Below are positions 52,579 to 61,342 of a stretch of 64,000 nucleotides of DNA, in pieces (within the stretch, counting starts at the first letter, position 1; every line of letters starts with the position of its first letter). This DNA is from Burkholderia paludis (GTDB lineage Bacteria; Pseudomonadota; Gammaproteobacteria; Burkholderiales; Burkholderiaceae), in NCBI RefSeq assembly GCF_000732615.1, contig NZ_JPGL01000005.1:62001-126000 (forward strand). The letters are read 5' to 3'. Position numbers and translations under genes: made by a program. The notes under the pieces were generated by a model. That model was not told where the DNA came from. It saw only the letters and a program-made list of their open reading frames with translations, and did no database searches.

Positions 52579-54201
52579 TCAGTTGCTCGACGAACACCCG
52601 CCGCAACTGCTCGAACTGCACGAGCTGGAACTGCACGAACTCGACGAACTGCAGCTCGACGACGAGCAACTGCTGTCGGACGAATCGAACGAACCTCCGC
52701 TGCCGGCTTTCACGGCGGCAATCGACGATATCCGCGACGCGGCCAGCATCGTGTTCGAGTACGCCGACCATGCGGTACCGGCCAGCGCATTCGCGCCGAA
52801 CAGCGCGGCAGTCCACAGCAACGGGTCCGGATCGCCGCGTTCGCGATCCTGCGCCGGTTGCGAGCCGTGCGTATCCGATGTTTGCTGCGGGTCCCGCGCG
52901 GCCCGCGGATCGTGCGCGACACGGCGCGCAAGCAGCAGGGCCCGCCCGGCAGCCGTCGCGCCGCCCCGGCCGAAGCCTGTCATGCGCCGCGCGACGATCC
53001 GGTACGCGATCGCGAACACCACCATGCAGATGACGAGCAGCAGCACGGGCCGCCCGCGGCTCAGGCCGACCGCCAGCTTCGCGGCGCCGACGCCGAGCAC
53101 GAGCAGCACGATCGCGCGCGCGGCCATGCGCGACGCGCGCATCTCGCCGGGCGCCCAGAGCCAGCCCTGCGCACGCATCCCGTCGGCGACCTCTTTCGCG
53201 TAACCGGCTAGCCGCTTGCGAAACAGGTCGTAACGCACGGTGCCGGACGGCTGCTCCTTGAGCCACGCGCAGTGGTCGTCATGCCGGCCCGCGCGGTCCG
53301 GATCGCCGATCCTCACGTAGCCGCCCTGCCCGGGGACCGTCCACAGGTCGACCGCGCCCGCATGCGCGAGCGACAGCGTCACGACCTGCGCGACCCGCGC
53401 CTCGCCGCCGGTGAGATACGCGACTTCGTCGGCGCTCAGGTCGGACGACGCCTTGCGCGTGCGCCCGCCCCAACGGCGGCGCCGGAACTCGATCGCCTGC
53501 AGCGCCGCGATCAGCAGCAACGCGATGACGCACGCCGGCACGTAGAACGCCAGGAACTGCGGGCCCGTGTAGTTCAGCACGTTGAAGTCCTGCGCCGATG
53601 CGCAGCTCGCGGCGACGCTCGCGGCCGTGGCCGCCCACGCGAGTGCCGGCAGCCGGTCGCGCCAGGTCCGGTGGGCAGGCGAGGCGGCCGGCGCACTCGC
53701 CGACGGTTCCGGCTGCCGCGCGCCGGATGCGGCGCGCAGGCCGGCGGGCGGCGGCCAGATCGACGCGGGCGGCTCGCAGCCGAACAGCCGGCGATAGCTG
53801 TCGAGCGTGTCGCGGTAACGCTGCGCGTACACGGCGGCCTCGTCCGGCGCGCCCGTGCCGGGCATGTGATGCAGCCTCGCGCGCAGGACGTCGGCGCAGA
53901 AGACGTCCCAGTACTCGTGCGTGTATTGCAGATGGAAATGCCACGCGGCATCGACCGCGACCGACGGCGTGACCGGGTGCCCGGCAATCTGCGCGAGCAA
54001 CGCGAAGCGTTTGTATTCGTCGATCACGGCCAGCGCGTGCGCATGCGACCAGCCTTCGGCTTCGGCAAGGCGCCGGCTGTACGGCAGCAGCGCGTCCGGG
54101 TCGTCGGGGGAATACGCAAGCAGACGCGCGAGCAACGCCTGCTGTGCGTCGGTCAGGGTGCTGGCGTCGACAGCGGTCGAGGGAGACGGGATGGCAGCCA
54201 T
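52579..54201 (-). CDS. TIGR04222-like membrane protein with GRDP-like N-domain and Ser/Cys tail
   Basis: A 540-residue protein in three parts. Residues 15-145 form a helical domain with VAVDAAWHFHLQYTHEYWDV (His88, His90, His95), reminiscent of the glycine-rich-domain (GRDP/DUF1399) family. Hydrophobic segments at about 183-204 and 213-236 and a pair at 360-405 frame a cytosolic domain with LSADEVAYLTGGEARVAQVV, the TIGR04222 signature. The last 36 residues consist almost only of Ser and Cys (six Cys, from SSDSSCSSSSC onward), where the family more often has Gly/Cys. The ATG at 54201 is chosen; upstream codons lie in the GGCAC repeat. Function is unknown. Metal binding or protein cross-linking by the tail are possible. 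Confidence 0.8.
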   Translation of the reverse strand: MAAIPSPSTAVDASTLTDAQQALLARLLAYSPDDPDALLPYSRRLAEAEGWSHAHALAVIDEYKRFALLAQIAGHPVTPSVAVDAAWHFHLQYTHEYWDVFCADVLRARLHHMPGTGAPDEAAVYAQRYRDTLDSYRRLFGCEPPASIWPPPAGLRAASGARQPEPSASAPAASPAHRTWRDRLPALAWAATAASVAASCASAQDFNVLNYTGPQFLAFYVPACVIALLLIAALQAIEFRRRRWGGRTRKASSDLSADEVAYLTGGEARVAQVVTLSLAHAGAVDLWTVPGQGGYVRIGDPDRAGRHDDHCAWLKEQPSGTVRYDLFRKRLAGYAKEVADGMRAQGWLWAPGEMRASRMAARAIVLLVLGVGAAKLAVGLSRGRPVLLLVICMVVFAIAYRIVARRMTGFGRGGATAAGRALLLARRVAHDPRAARDPQQTSDTHGSQPAQDRERGDPDPLLWTAALFGANALAGTAWSAYSNTMLAASRISSIAAVKAGSGGSFDSSDSSCSSSSCSSSSSCSSSSCSSSSCGGCSSSN

Positions 54202-54285
54202 CTGAAGTCGGCGCGACGCGCGGACGGCCACCGCGATCGACGCCTGGAGTTGTCGTTGCGGAGGATTCTCGCACGACGGTGACGC

Positions 54286-54320
54286 GGCACGGCACGGCAC
54301 GGCACGGCACGGCACGGCAC
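54286..54320. repeat. GGCAC pentanucleotide tandem repeat, seven copies
   Basis: Seven perfect head-to-tail copies of GGCAC lie 85 bp upstream of the TIGR04222-like start, between it and the HTH gene on the same strand. A 5-bp unit is prone to slipped-strand length change and could alter promoter spacing. Confidence 0.95.
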
Positions 54321-54390
54321 CAGCATACGGGTGCGGGATGCTGCCGCAGTGGTTGGGATGCTGGTGCGCCGTGCCGGGCCGGCACGCGCG

Positions 54391-54720
54391 TCAGAAATCC
54401 AGCTGCGCCGGCGTGATGTCGAGCGCCGCCGCGATTTTCTTGCGCATCGACTTGCGCAGCTTCCCGCGCTTTTCATGTTTCGCGTAGTCCGCCCGGCTGA
54501 TGCCGATCCGTCGTGCTACCTCGGTCCGCGTCAACCCGAGATACTCGCGCCACGCACGTGCCGGAGAGCTTCCGTCGAACACGGCGCGCGTCACGAGTTC
54601 GTGCGGAACCGGATCGCGTGCGGCAGACTGCTGCGCCATATAGTCGGCGTACGGAATCACGACGAAGGCCGGCGCGCCGTCCGGCCCGTTGATGAACTGA
54701 ATGGGGAGTGATTTGCTCAT
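54391..54720 (-). CDS. XRE-type HTH protein with an antitoxin-like N-terminus
   Basis: A 109-residue protein. The C-terminal half is a Cro/C1-type helix-turn-helix (WREYLGLTRTEVARRIGISR then ADYAKHEKRGKLRKSMRKKI). The N-terminal half (IQFINGPDGAPAFVVIPYAD) resembles the short beta/helix domain of Phd-type or MqsA/HigA-adjacent antitoxins. No toxin gene is found on either side: upstream lies the tRNA and downstream the repeat. It may be an orphan antitoxin or a simple regulator of the TIGR04222-like gene 190 bp downstream. Confidence 0.8.
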   Translation of the reverse strand: MSKSLPIQFINGPDGAPAFVVIPYADYMAQQSAARDPVPHELVTRAVFDGSSPARAWREYLGLTRTEVARRIGISRADYAKHEKRGKLRKSMRKKIAAALDITPAQLDF

Positions 54721-54932
54721 GCGGTGAGCGCCGCCCGCGAGGCGACGCGGCTATTCCTCGTTTCCGCCGATATTGTCGATCGGCGCCTCGGACAAGGCTT
54801 CGGGCACGTCGAACCGGAATCGAACCAACCGGATGCGCACGCGATCGGAAGCCGCCAAACCGGCCGGAATGTTACTGCAAACGGGAAAACTGCGACGCGG
54901 CGGAACCGCGGAAAGCCTGGAGTGGCAATTTT

Positions 54933-55008
54933 TGGCGCGCCCGGCTGGGATCGAACCAGCAACCCCTGCCTTCGGAGGGCAGTACTCTATCCATTGAGCT
55001 ACGGGCGC
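54933..55008 (-). tRNA. tRNA-Arg (anticodon CCG)
   Basis: On the minus strand a full cloverleaf is seen: acceptor GCGCCCG/CGGGCGC with discriminator G and encoded CCA, D arm AGCTCAATGGATAGAGT, anticodon arm CTGCC-CTCCGAA-GGCAG, and T arm GCTGG-TTCGATC-CCAGC. Anticodon CCG reads CGG arginine codons, which are frequent in this GC-rich genome. Translated frames across it are artefacts. Confidence 0.97.
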
Positions 55009-55179
55009 CTGTGACAGTGAAGCGACCCCAATATACGGACCGCCCACGATTGGCAAGACGGCAAGGATACCCGGTTTCCAATGACGCGTCCACCTCGCCC
55101 GCTGAAACCCCGCCGGGCCATGCTGGGTGCGGGTAAACACGCGCCATCGCGCCGCTCGCCGTGATGTAAACGTTCCGTC

Positions 55180-55185
55180 TATAAT
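55180..55185 (+). promoter_or_regulatory. -10 box candidate for the cytochrome c gene
   Basis: TATAAT 75 bp before the cytochrome start, in the 251-bp gap after the tRNA. No good -35 was found at 16-18 bp. Confidence 0.4.
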
Positions 55186-55259
55186 CGTCCGTGCTTCATT
55201 AGACTGCCATTTGCCGTTGCACCGCGCTCACAATTCCTATTCACGGAGACGAGGCAAGC

Positions 55260-56177
55260 ATGAGCGAAGCACCCCACGAATCTCCCGTCAAAACTCCCGG
55301 GCAACTGATCGCCGTCATCATCGCGTCGTTCGCGATTCCGATCATCCTGATCGTGCTGTTCGCCAACTATGCGAACCATGCGTTCCGTCTGGGCGCCGGC
55401 ACCGATGCCCTCTCCGACGAACAGGTCGCCGCCCGCATCGCCCCGCTCGCGCAGGTCGACGTGAAGGACGCCAACGCGCCCCGCACGTACAAGACCGGCG
55501 AGGAAGTCTACAAGGCCGTCTGCGTGACCTGCCACGGCACGGGCGCCGCCGGCGCACCGAAGTTCGGCAACAAGGACGACTGGGCGCCGCGCATCTCGCA
55601 AGGCTTCGACACGCTGCTGAAAACGGCCCTCGCCGGCAAGGGCGCGATGCCGCCGCGCGGCGGCACGAACCCCGACGACGTCAGCGACTATGAAATCGCC
55701 CGCACGATCGTCTACATGGCGAACAACGACGGCGCGAATTTCCCCGAACCGGCCGCACCGACCGCCAACGCGGCGCAGCCCGCCAGCGGCGCGACCGCTA
55801 CGAGCGCGGCAGGCGCGACCGGCGCATCGGACACCGCCGACGCCGCCAGCGCGCAAATCGCCGCGGCGCAGGCCGCGATCGCCGCGATCCCGAAGGCCGG
55901 CGCAACACCCGCGGCCGCGCCGACCAGCGCCGACGCCGCATCGGCCGGCAAGGCGCTGTACTCGTCGGTCTGCCAGGCCTGCCACGCAGCCGGCGTACTC
56001 GGCGCGCCGAAGTTCGGCAGCAAGGAAGACTGGGCGCCGCGCCTGAAGGACTCGATGGACACGGTCTACAACTACGCGCTGCACGGCAAGGGTTCGATGC
56101 CGCCGAAGGGCGGGTCGAACGCGTCGGATGCCGACGTGAAGGCGGCCGTCGACTACATGGTCAACGCATCGAAGTAA
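55260..56177 (+). CDS. Membrane-anchored dihaem c-type cytochrome
   Basis: A 305-residue protein with an uncleaved N-terminal membrane helix (about 14-36, GQLIAVIIASFAIPIILIVL) and two haem c domains of the c5 type. The first has VCVTCHGTG (haem Cys88, Cys91, His92), the axial Met in GKGAMPPRGG; the second has VCQACHAAG near residue 238 and Met in GKGSMPPKGG. A long Ala/Thr/Pro linker (about 160-225) joins them. It likely passes electrons between a quinol oxidase or bc1 and an oxidase in the periplasm. The ATG at 55260 follows ACGGAGACGAGG. Confidence 0.92.
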   Translation: MSEAPHESPVKTPGQLIAVIIASFAIPIILIVLFANYANHAFRLGAGTDALSDEQVAARIAPLAQVDVKDANAPRTYKTGEEVYKAVCVTCHGTGAAGAPKFGNKDDWAPRISQGFDTLLKTALAGKGAMPPRGGTNPDDVSDYEIARTIVYMANNDGANFPEPAAPTANAAQPASGATATSAAGATGASDTADAASAQIAAAQAAIAAIPKAGATPAAAPTSADAASAGKALYSSVCQACHAAGVLGAPKFGSKEDWAPRLKDSMDTVYNYALHGKGSMPPKGGSNASDADVKAAVDYMVNASK

Positions 56178-56197
56178 CGCCGGCGCCGGCCAGTAAA

Positions 56198-56231
56198 AAA
56201 CCCCCGCGAGGCACACGCATCGCGGGGGTTT
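56198..56231. terminator. Bidirectional terminator between cytochrome and rep
   Basis: AAACCCCCGCGA pairs with TCGCGGGGGTTT, with A- and T-rich flanks, between two convergent genes. Confidence 0.9.
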
Positions 56232-56302
56232 CGTTTTGGTGCCGGACTAACCGGCAACGGGCCAGCGAACCGGCGGTCCGTCGAACCGCCGGCGCCACCG
56301 CA

Positions 56303-58390
56303 TCACTTCTGCAGCAACGCCTTCAGGCTCGCGAGCCGGTCCTTCGGCGACATCGGCGCTTCTTCCGGCGTGGGCGGCGGCGCGTCGTCGAGCCCCATCT
56401 CGGGGATGAAGCGCGACGGCTCGCACACGACCGTCTCGCGCGCCCGCTTGCGCTTCTTGCACCAGTTCAGATGCAGGCTGCGCTGCGCACGCGTGATCGC
56501 GACGTACATCAGCCGGCGCTCCTCCTCGATCCGCTCGCTGTCGACCGGGCCGTCGTCCTCGCTGCCGCCGCGGTGCGGCATGATGCCCTCCTCGACCCCG
56601 ACCAGGAACACGTGCGGATACTCGAGCCCCTTCGACGCATGGACGGTCGACAGCCGCACGGCGTCCGGATCCTCGTCCTTGCCCTCGAGCATCGACATCA
56701 GCGCGACGGTCTGGATCAGGCCGAGCAGGTTCTTGCCCGTATCGGCGAGCCCGTCCGCGTTGTGGAAGCCTTCCGCCTCGCCGTCGACGGCCTCCGTCTC
56801 GGGCTTGGTGCCCTTGCGCTTCAGCCATTCGAGGAATTCGAGCACGTTCTGCCACTTCGACTGCGCCTGCCGCTCGTCGAACGCGTCGTACAGGTACGCC
56901 TCGTAGTGGATCGCCTCCATCATGTCATCGAGCACGACGGTGGCGGGATCCTTGTCCGCGCGCTCGGTCAGCCGCTGGATGAAGTCGCAGAACATCCGCA
57001 GCGGCTCGACCTGCCGCGCCGACAGCCGCGCCTCGATGCCGCCCATGTACACGGCCTCGAACAGCGACACCTTCGCCTGGCCCGCGAACGAGCCGAGCGC
57101 TTCGAGCGTCGTGTTGCCGATCCCGCGGCGCGGCGTCGTGATCGCGCGGATGAACGCGGGATCGTCGTCGGCGTTCGCGATCAGCCGCAGGTACGCGCAG
57201 AGGTCCTTGATCTCGGCCTTGTCGAAGAACGACTGGCCGCCCGACAGCACGTACGGGATCCGTTCGCGCCGCAGCACCTGCTCGAAGATCCGCGCCTGGA
57301 AGTTGCCGCGGTACAGGATCGCGTAGTCGCGGAACTGCGCACGCCGCTCGAACTTGTGCGCGGACAGCCGGAACACGACCGATTCGGCCTCGTGCTCCTC
57401 GTCGTTGCACGGCGTGACGGTGATCGAATCACCCATCCCGTGCTCGGACCACAGCTTCTTCTCGAACAGCTTCGGGTTGTTCGCGATCACGTTGTTCGCG
57501 GCGGTGAGAATGCGCACCGTCGACCGGTAGTTCTGCTCGAGCTTGATCACGTGCAGCTTCGGGAAATCCTTGCCGAGCTGCGCGAGGTTCTCGAGCGTCG
57601 CACCGCGCCAGCCGTAGATCGCCTGGTCGTCGTCGCCGACGGCCGTGAACGCGGCGCGCGGGCCCGCGAGCAGCTTCAGCAGCTCGTACTGGCACGCGTT
57701 GGTGTCCTGGTACTCGTCGATCAGCAGGTAGCGCAGCTTGTTCTGCCAGCGGTCGCGCACCTGCTCGTTCTTCGCGAACAGCTCGGCGGGCAGGCGGATC
57801 AGGTCGTCGAAGTCGACCGCCTGATACGCGTGCAGCGTCGCCACGTAGTTGCGATAAACCAGCGCGGCCTGGTGCTCGTCCTCGTTGGCCGCGATCGCCA
57901 TCGCCTCCTCGGGCATGATCAGGCCGTTCTTCCACAGCGAGATGATGCTCTGGATCTTGCGGATCAGGCCCTTGTCGGTCGTGCCGATCTGCTCCTGGAT
58001 CATCCCGAAGCAGTCGTCCGAATCCATGATCGAGAACTGCGGCTTCAGGCCGACATGCTCGGCCTCCTGGCGCAGGATCTGCACGCCGAGCGAGTGGAAC
58101 GTGCAGACGGTGAGCTGGTTGACGGGCACCTTGCGGCCTTCCTTGCCGGGCGTGGTGAGCGTCTTGCCCTCGAGCAGCTTCGACACGCGCTCGCGCATTT
58201 CTGCGGCCGCCTTGTTCGTGAACGTGACGGCGGCGATGTGGCGCGGCTCGAAGCCTTTCGCTTCGATCAGGTGCGCGATCTTCTGCGTGATCACGCGGGT
58301 CTTGCCGCTGCCCGCGCCGGCGAGCACGAGACAGGGACCGTCGAGGTAGCGCACCGCTTCGTTCTGGGCGGGATTGAGGCCTGCGGACAT
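56303..58390 (-). CDS. rep: ATP-dependent DNA helicase Rep
   Basis: A 695-residue SF1A helicase (3'-5'). Motif I is LVLAGAGSGKTRVITQKIAH (Walker A at 25-31), Ia is AVTFTNKAAAEMRERV, II is LLIDEYQDTNACQYEL, III is AVGDDDQAIYGWRGA, IV is LEQNYRST, V is LSTVHASKGLEYPHVFL and VI is RRLMYVAITRAQRSLHL. The N-terminal wording and overall length are closer to E. coli Rep (673) than to UvrD (720), and the C-terminal Tudor-like UvrD tail is missing. It aids replication forks past bound proteins. The start MSAGLNPAQ at 58390 is used; the longer upstream frame is unsupported. Confidence 0.94.
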   Translation of the reverse strand: MSAGLNPAQNEAVRYLDGPCLVLAGAGSGKTRVITQKIAHLIEAKGFEPRHIAAVTFTNKAAAEMRERVSKLLEGKTLTTPGKEGRKVPVNQLTVCTFHSLGVQILRQEAEHVGLKPQFSIMDSDDCFGMIQEQIGTTDKGLIRKIQSIISLWKNGLIMPEEAMAIAANEDEHQAALVYRNYVATLHAYQAVDFDDLIRLPAELFAKNEQVRDRWQNKLRYLLIDEYQDTNACQYELLKLLAGPRAAFTAVGDDDQAIYGWRGATLENLAQLGKDFPKLHVIKLEQNYRSTVRILTAANNVIANNPKLFEKKLWSEHGMGDSITVTPCNDEEHEAESVVFRLSAHKFERRAQFRDYAILYRGNFQARIFEQVLRRERIPYVLSGGQSFFDKAEIKDLCAYLRLIANADDDPAFIRAITTPRRGIGNTTLEALGSFAGQAKVSLFEAVYMGGIEARLSARQVEPLRMFCDFIQRLTERADKDPATVVLDDMMEAIHYEAYLYDAFDERQAQSKWQNVLEFLEWLKRKGTKPETEAVDGEAEGFHNADGLADTGKNLLGLIQTVALMSMLEGKDEDPDAVRLSTVHASKGLEYPHVFLVGVEEGIMPHRGGSEDDGPVDSERIEEERRLMYVAITRAQRSLHLNWCKKRKRARETVVCEPSRFIPEMGLDDAPPPTPEEAPMSPKDRLASLKALLQK

Positions 58391-58667
58391 GATGGCGGAT
58401 GGTGTTGCGGTTGACGGCGGGACGCCGGGAGGATGCCGTGCGCGACGGGCTGGCGAAGCAGGCGGACACGCGGGCAGGACGCGCATGTTAACACGTCGGC
58501 GGCGCGCTTTTCCGAAGCGCCGCCGGGCGGGGCCGCGCGGGCCGATCGGCCGGCCGCCCCCTGTCCGTTCGGCCAATCCGGCCCCGTTCGCGCGCCGATC
58601 GGCCACAATATGTTCACCCCGGCGGCGCCGCGCGCCGGCCCGCCTGAACCGCCACCGGATCGACATC

Positions 58668-59375
58668 ATGGGATACCCGCTCGCCACCGCCGCCCTCGGC
58701 CCGCTGCTGTTCGCGCAGGGGCGCTATGTGCGCCGCGTCACGCCGCGGCTGCCCGAGGCGGCCGGCCCGCGCGACGGCGTGGCCGGCGACGGCCCGCCGC
58801 TGCGCGTGCTCGTGGTCGGCGATTCCGCCGCCGCGGGCGTCGGCGTCGCGACGCAGCGCGACGCGCTGTCCGGGCAGCTGGTGCACACGCTCGCGGCCAC
58901 GCACCGCGTGCGCTGGAAGCTGCTGGCGCGCACCGGGCTCACCACGCGGGAACTGGTCGACTGGCTCGCCGCCGAGCCCGCCGAGCCGTTCGACGTGGCC
59001 GTCACGTCGCTCGGCGTCAACGATGTGACGGGCGGCGTGCCGCCGGCCCGCTGGCAGGCGCAGCAGGCCGAACTGGTCCGGCTGCTCGCCGCGCGCTTCC
59101 GGGTCGGGCACGCGATCCTGTCGGCGGTGCCGCCGATGGAGCGCTTCCCGGCGCTGCCGCAGCCGCTCGCGTGGTATCTCGGGCTGCGCGCGAAGCGGCT
59201 CAACACGGCGCTCGCCGGCTGGGCCGCCACGCAGCCGCACTGCACGTTCCTGCGCGTCGCGCTGCCGCTCGAGCGCCACCTGATGGCCGCCGACGGTTTC
59301 CACCCCGGCGCGGCCGCCTGCTCGGCGTGGGCCGGGCAGGTCGCCACGGCCGTGCTGCGACGCGTGAACGCGTGA
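58668..59375 (+). CDS. SGNH/GDSL hydrolase family protein
   Basis: A 235-residue esterase-like protein. Block I is VLVVGDSAAAGVGVATQR (nucleophile Ser in GDS), block III is VTSLGVNDVTGGVPP (GxND) and block V is MAADGFHPGAAACSAW (DxxH), all in order. The first 45 residues are not part of the fold and hold only a weak hydrophobic stretch, so export is uncertain. The ATG at 58668 is chosen because the longer open frame reads through the rep promoter region. Divergent from rep. Substrate unknown; likely a small ester or acyl group. Confidence 0.85.
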   Translation: MGYPLATAALGPLLFAQGRYVRRVTPRLPEAAGPRDGVAGDGPPLRVLVVGDSAAAGVGVATQRDALSGQLVHTLAATHRVRWKLLARTGLTTRELVDWLAAEPAEPFDVAVTSLGVNDVTGGVPPARWQAQQAELVRLLAARFRVGHAILSAVPPMERFPALPQPLAWYLGLRAKRLNTALAGWAATQPHCTFLRVALPLERHLMAADGFHPGAAACSAWAGQVATAVLRRVNA

Positions 59376-59439
59376 CGCGGGGCGGCGCGGCCCCCCCCCG
59401 CCCCCCCTGCCGCACCCCCGCCGCAACCCCGCCGCCGCG

Positions 59440-59527
59440 CTTGTCGTGCGCTTGTCGTGCGCTTGTCGTGCGCTTGCCGTGCACCTGTCGTGCGCTTGCC
59501 GTGCGCCTGTCGTGCGCCCGCCGTACC
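59440..59527. repeat. 11-bp tandem repeat (CTTGTCGTGCG), eight copies
   Basis: Three perfect copies of CTTGTCGTGCG (59440-59472) are followed by five copies with one to four changes, in the 347-bp gap 59376-59722 between the SGNH and oxidoreductase genes. A nine-base C-run lies at 59391-59399. No gene is seen in the gap; frames crossing the repeat give monotonous Cys/Arg/Ala-rich peptides because the unit is not a multiple of three. Confidence 0.95.
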
Positions 59528-59722
59528 CGACGCCACTCGGCAAGCGCCCCCGCCGCGCAGTCGCGCGCAACATGCCGGCGTTCCTTGCGCAAACGCGGCA
59601 TCGCACCGCGCATTTCGCCCGAACCCGTCGGTGCGAGCGCCGGCGCCATGCCAAAATAGCCGGTCGTCCACGCGCCGTCTCGGCGCACCGTCCTTTAGTT
59701 TCCTTCGCAGCCAGGGATTGCC

Positions 59723-60775
59723 ATGTCGTCATTGCTCAGGATTGGTTTGATGGGTTTCGGTTTCGCCGGCGCGACGTTCCACGCGCCCGTGATCGCCACG
59801 AGCGGCCGCACTGAAGTCGCCGCGATCGCGACGGGGCAGCCCGATCGCGCGCAGGCCGCCTATCCGGGCGCGCGCATCGTCGCCGACCTCGACACGCTGC
59901 TCGGCCTCGACGACATCGAGTGCGTGGTGATCGCCACGCCGAATGACACGCACTTCGCGCTCGCGCGCCAGGTGCTCGAAGCCGGCCGCCACGTGGTGGT
60001 CGACAAGCCCGTCACGCTCACCGCCGACGAGGCGCTCGCGCTCGCACGGCTCGCGAACGCGCGCAGCCGGCTGTTCGCGCCGTTCCACAACCGCCGCTGG
60101 GACGGCGACTTCCTCACCGTGCGCCGCATCGTCGAATCGGGCGAGCTTGGCCGGCTGACCTATTTCGCATCGCATTTCGACCGCTTCCGGCCGACGCCGC
60201 GCACGCGCTGGCGCGAGGAACCCGCCCGCGGCGGCGGCCTGCTGCTCGATCTCGGCCCGCATCTGATCGACCAGGCGCTCGCGCTGTTCGGTCTGCCGGA
60301 AACGGTCGGCGCGACCGTCAAGACGCGCCGCGACAACGGCACGGCGCCCGATTTCGTGCACCTGCTGCTCGGCTATCCGGACAAGGACGTCGCGCTGCAT
60401 GCGAGCGCACTGTCGGCGATCGAGCCGGCGCGCTTCACGCTGCACGGCACTCGCGGCAGCTATCAGAAATTCGGGCTCGATACGCAGGAAGACCAGCTCA
60501 AGGCCGGCCTCACCGCGGACGACGTCGAATTCGGCGGCGGCAACCCGCCCGGCCTGTTGCGCGTGCTCGACGGCGACATCGAGGTCGAGCGCCCGGTGCC
60601 GACGCTCGACGGCCAGTACGCGGAGTTCTACCGCGCGCTCGCCGCGTCGATCCGCGACGGCGCGCCGTTCCCCGTCACCGCGCAGGACGCCGTCGACGTG
60701 ATGACGGTCATCGAGCTCGCCGCGCAGAGCGAACACGACGGCCGACGGCTGCCGTTCGTCCGGCGCGCGGTCTGA
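59723..60775 (+). CDS. Gfo/Idh/MocA family oxidoreductase
   Basis: A 350-residue NAD(P)-dependent dehydrogenase. The nucleotide fold is IGLMGFGFAGATFHAPVIAT, then VVIATPNDTHFALARQVLEA. The family Lys is in HVVVDKPVTLTADEA (EKP variant), and the catalytic His/Asp lie in LLLDLGPHLIDQALALFG. The C-terminal domain has RFTLHGTRGSYQKFGLDTQE, typical of the YdgJ/YhhX group of E. coli. It is single, with the 11-bp repeat upstream. Substrate unknown (a sugar or inositol-type alcohol is likely from family). Confidence 0.92.
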   Translation: MSSLLRIGLMGFGFAGATFHAPVIATSGRTEVAAIATGQPDRAQAAYPGARIVADLDTLLGLDDIECVVIATPNDTHFALARQVLEAGRHVVVDKPVTLTADEALALARLANARSRLFAPFHNRRWDGDFLTVRRIVESGELGRLTYFASHFDRFRPTPRTRWREEPARGGGLLLDLGPHLIDQALALFGLPETVGATVKTRRDNGTAPDFVHLLLGYPDKDVALHASALSAIEPARFTLHGTRGSYQKFGLDTQEDQLKAGLTADDVEFGGGNPPGLLRVLDGDIEVERPVPTLDGQYAEFYRALAASIRDGAPFPVTAQDAVDVMTVIELAAQSEHDGRRLPFVRRAV

Positions 60776-60956
60776 CCGGCCGCCGGACGGCGGCACGCCG
60801 CATGCCACCCAATCCGGCCGCGCGCGGCCGGGCCAGGGGCGCGCGGCCGGAACATTCCGTTACAAATGGGACGGGAACGACAGTCAGCCGCCGGCCCGTC
60901 TGGCGCGTTTCTCAAAAAGTCGACGAAACACACAACACAATCATCAGGAGAATGGG

Positions 60957-61316
60957 ATGCAACGGTTGATTCGCGCAGCGGCGTGCTGCGCTCTGGTTTC
61001 CACGCTGGCGGCCTGCGTCGTCGCGCCCCCTCCGCAGCCGCATCCGGCGCAGCCGCGGCCGAACCCGCAGGTCGTCGCGAACGAGCGGCTGCAACAGATC
61101 CAGGGCCGGATCGATAACCTGCACCACCGCATCGACGCGCGCGTCAATGCCGGCTACTACCCGCCGCCCTACGGCGCCCAGCTGCACCACCGCCTCGACG
61201 TGATCCGCCAGGAATCGAACGACATGTCGGCGCAGCACGGCGGCGGCCTGTCCGGCGACGAGCAGCGCGTGCTGAACCAGGAACTCGACACGGCCGCGCG
61301 CGCGATCGGCGAGTAA
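60957..61316 (+). CDS. Small predicted lipoprotein
   Basis: A 119-residue product with signal MQRLIRAAACCALVSTLAAC, whose LAAC is a good lipobox (Cys20), followed by a Pro/Gln-rich linker and a helical, charged domain (ERLQQIQGRIDNLHHRIDAR; LNQELDTAARAIGE). Proteins of this kind occur widely in Burkholderia without known role. The ATG at 60957 follows CAGGAGAATGG. A hairpin (61343-61369) ends the unit. Confidence 0.85.
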   Translation: MQRLIRAAACCALVSTLAACVVAPPPQPHPAQPRPNPQVVANERLQQIQGRIDNLHHRIDARVNAGYYPPPYGAQLHHRLDVIRQESNDMSAQHGGGLSGDEQRVLNQELDTAARAIGE

Positions 61317-61342
61317 CGCACCGGCGCCCGCCGGAGCGGAAA

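Noticed and set aside
54202..54390. A toxin gene paired with the HTH/antitoxin-like protein
   Set aside because: No frame on either side has toxin-like length, start and composition; the nearest sequence is the GGCAC repeat on one side and the tRNA on the other.
54717..55147. Several short frames around the tRNA, one with the familiar APVAQWIEYCPPKAG-type string
   Set aside because: This peptide is the translation of tRNA-Arg itself, a known annotation artefact; none has a ribosome site or family match.
59400..59720. Coding frames across the 11-bp repeat (for example Cys-Arg-Ala-rich peptides)
   Set aside because: The composition follows the repeat unit in all frames, there is no ribosome site, and the frames overlap the start of the oxidoreductase gene.
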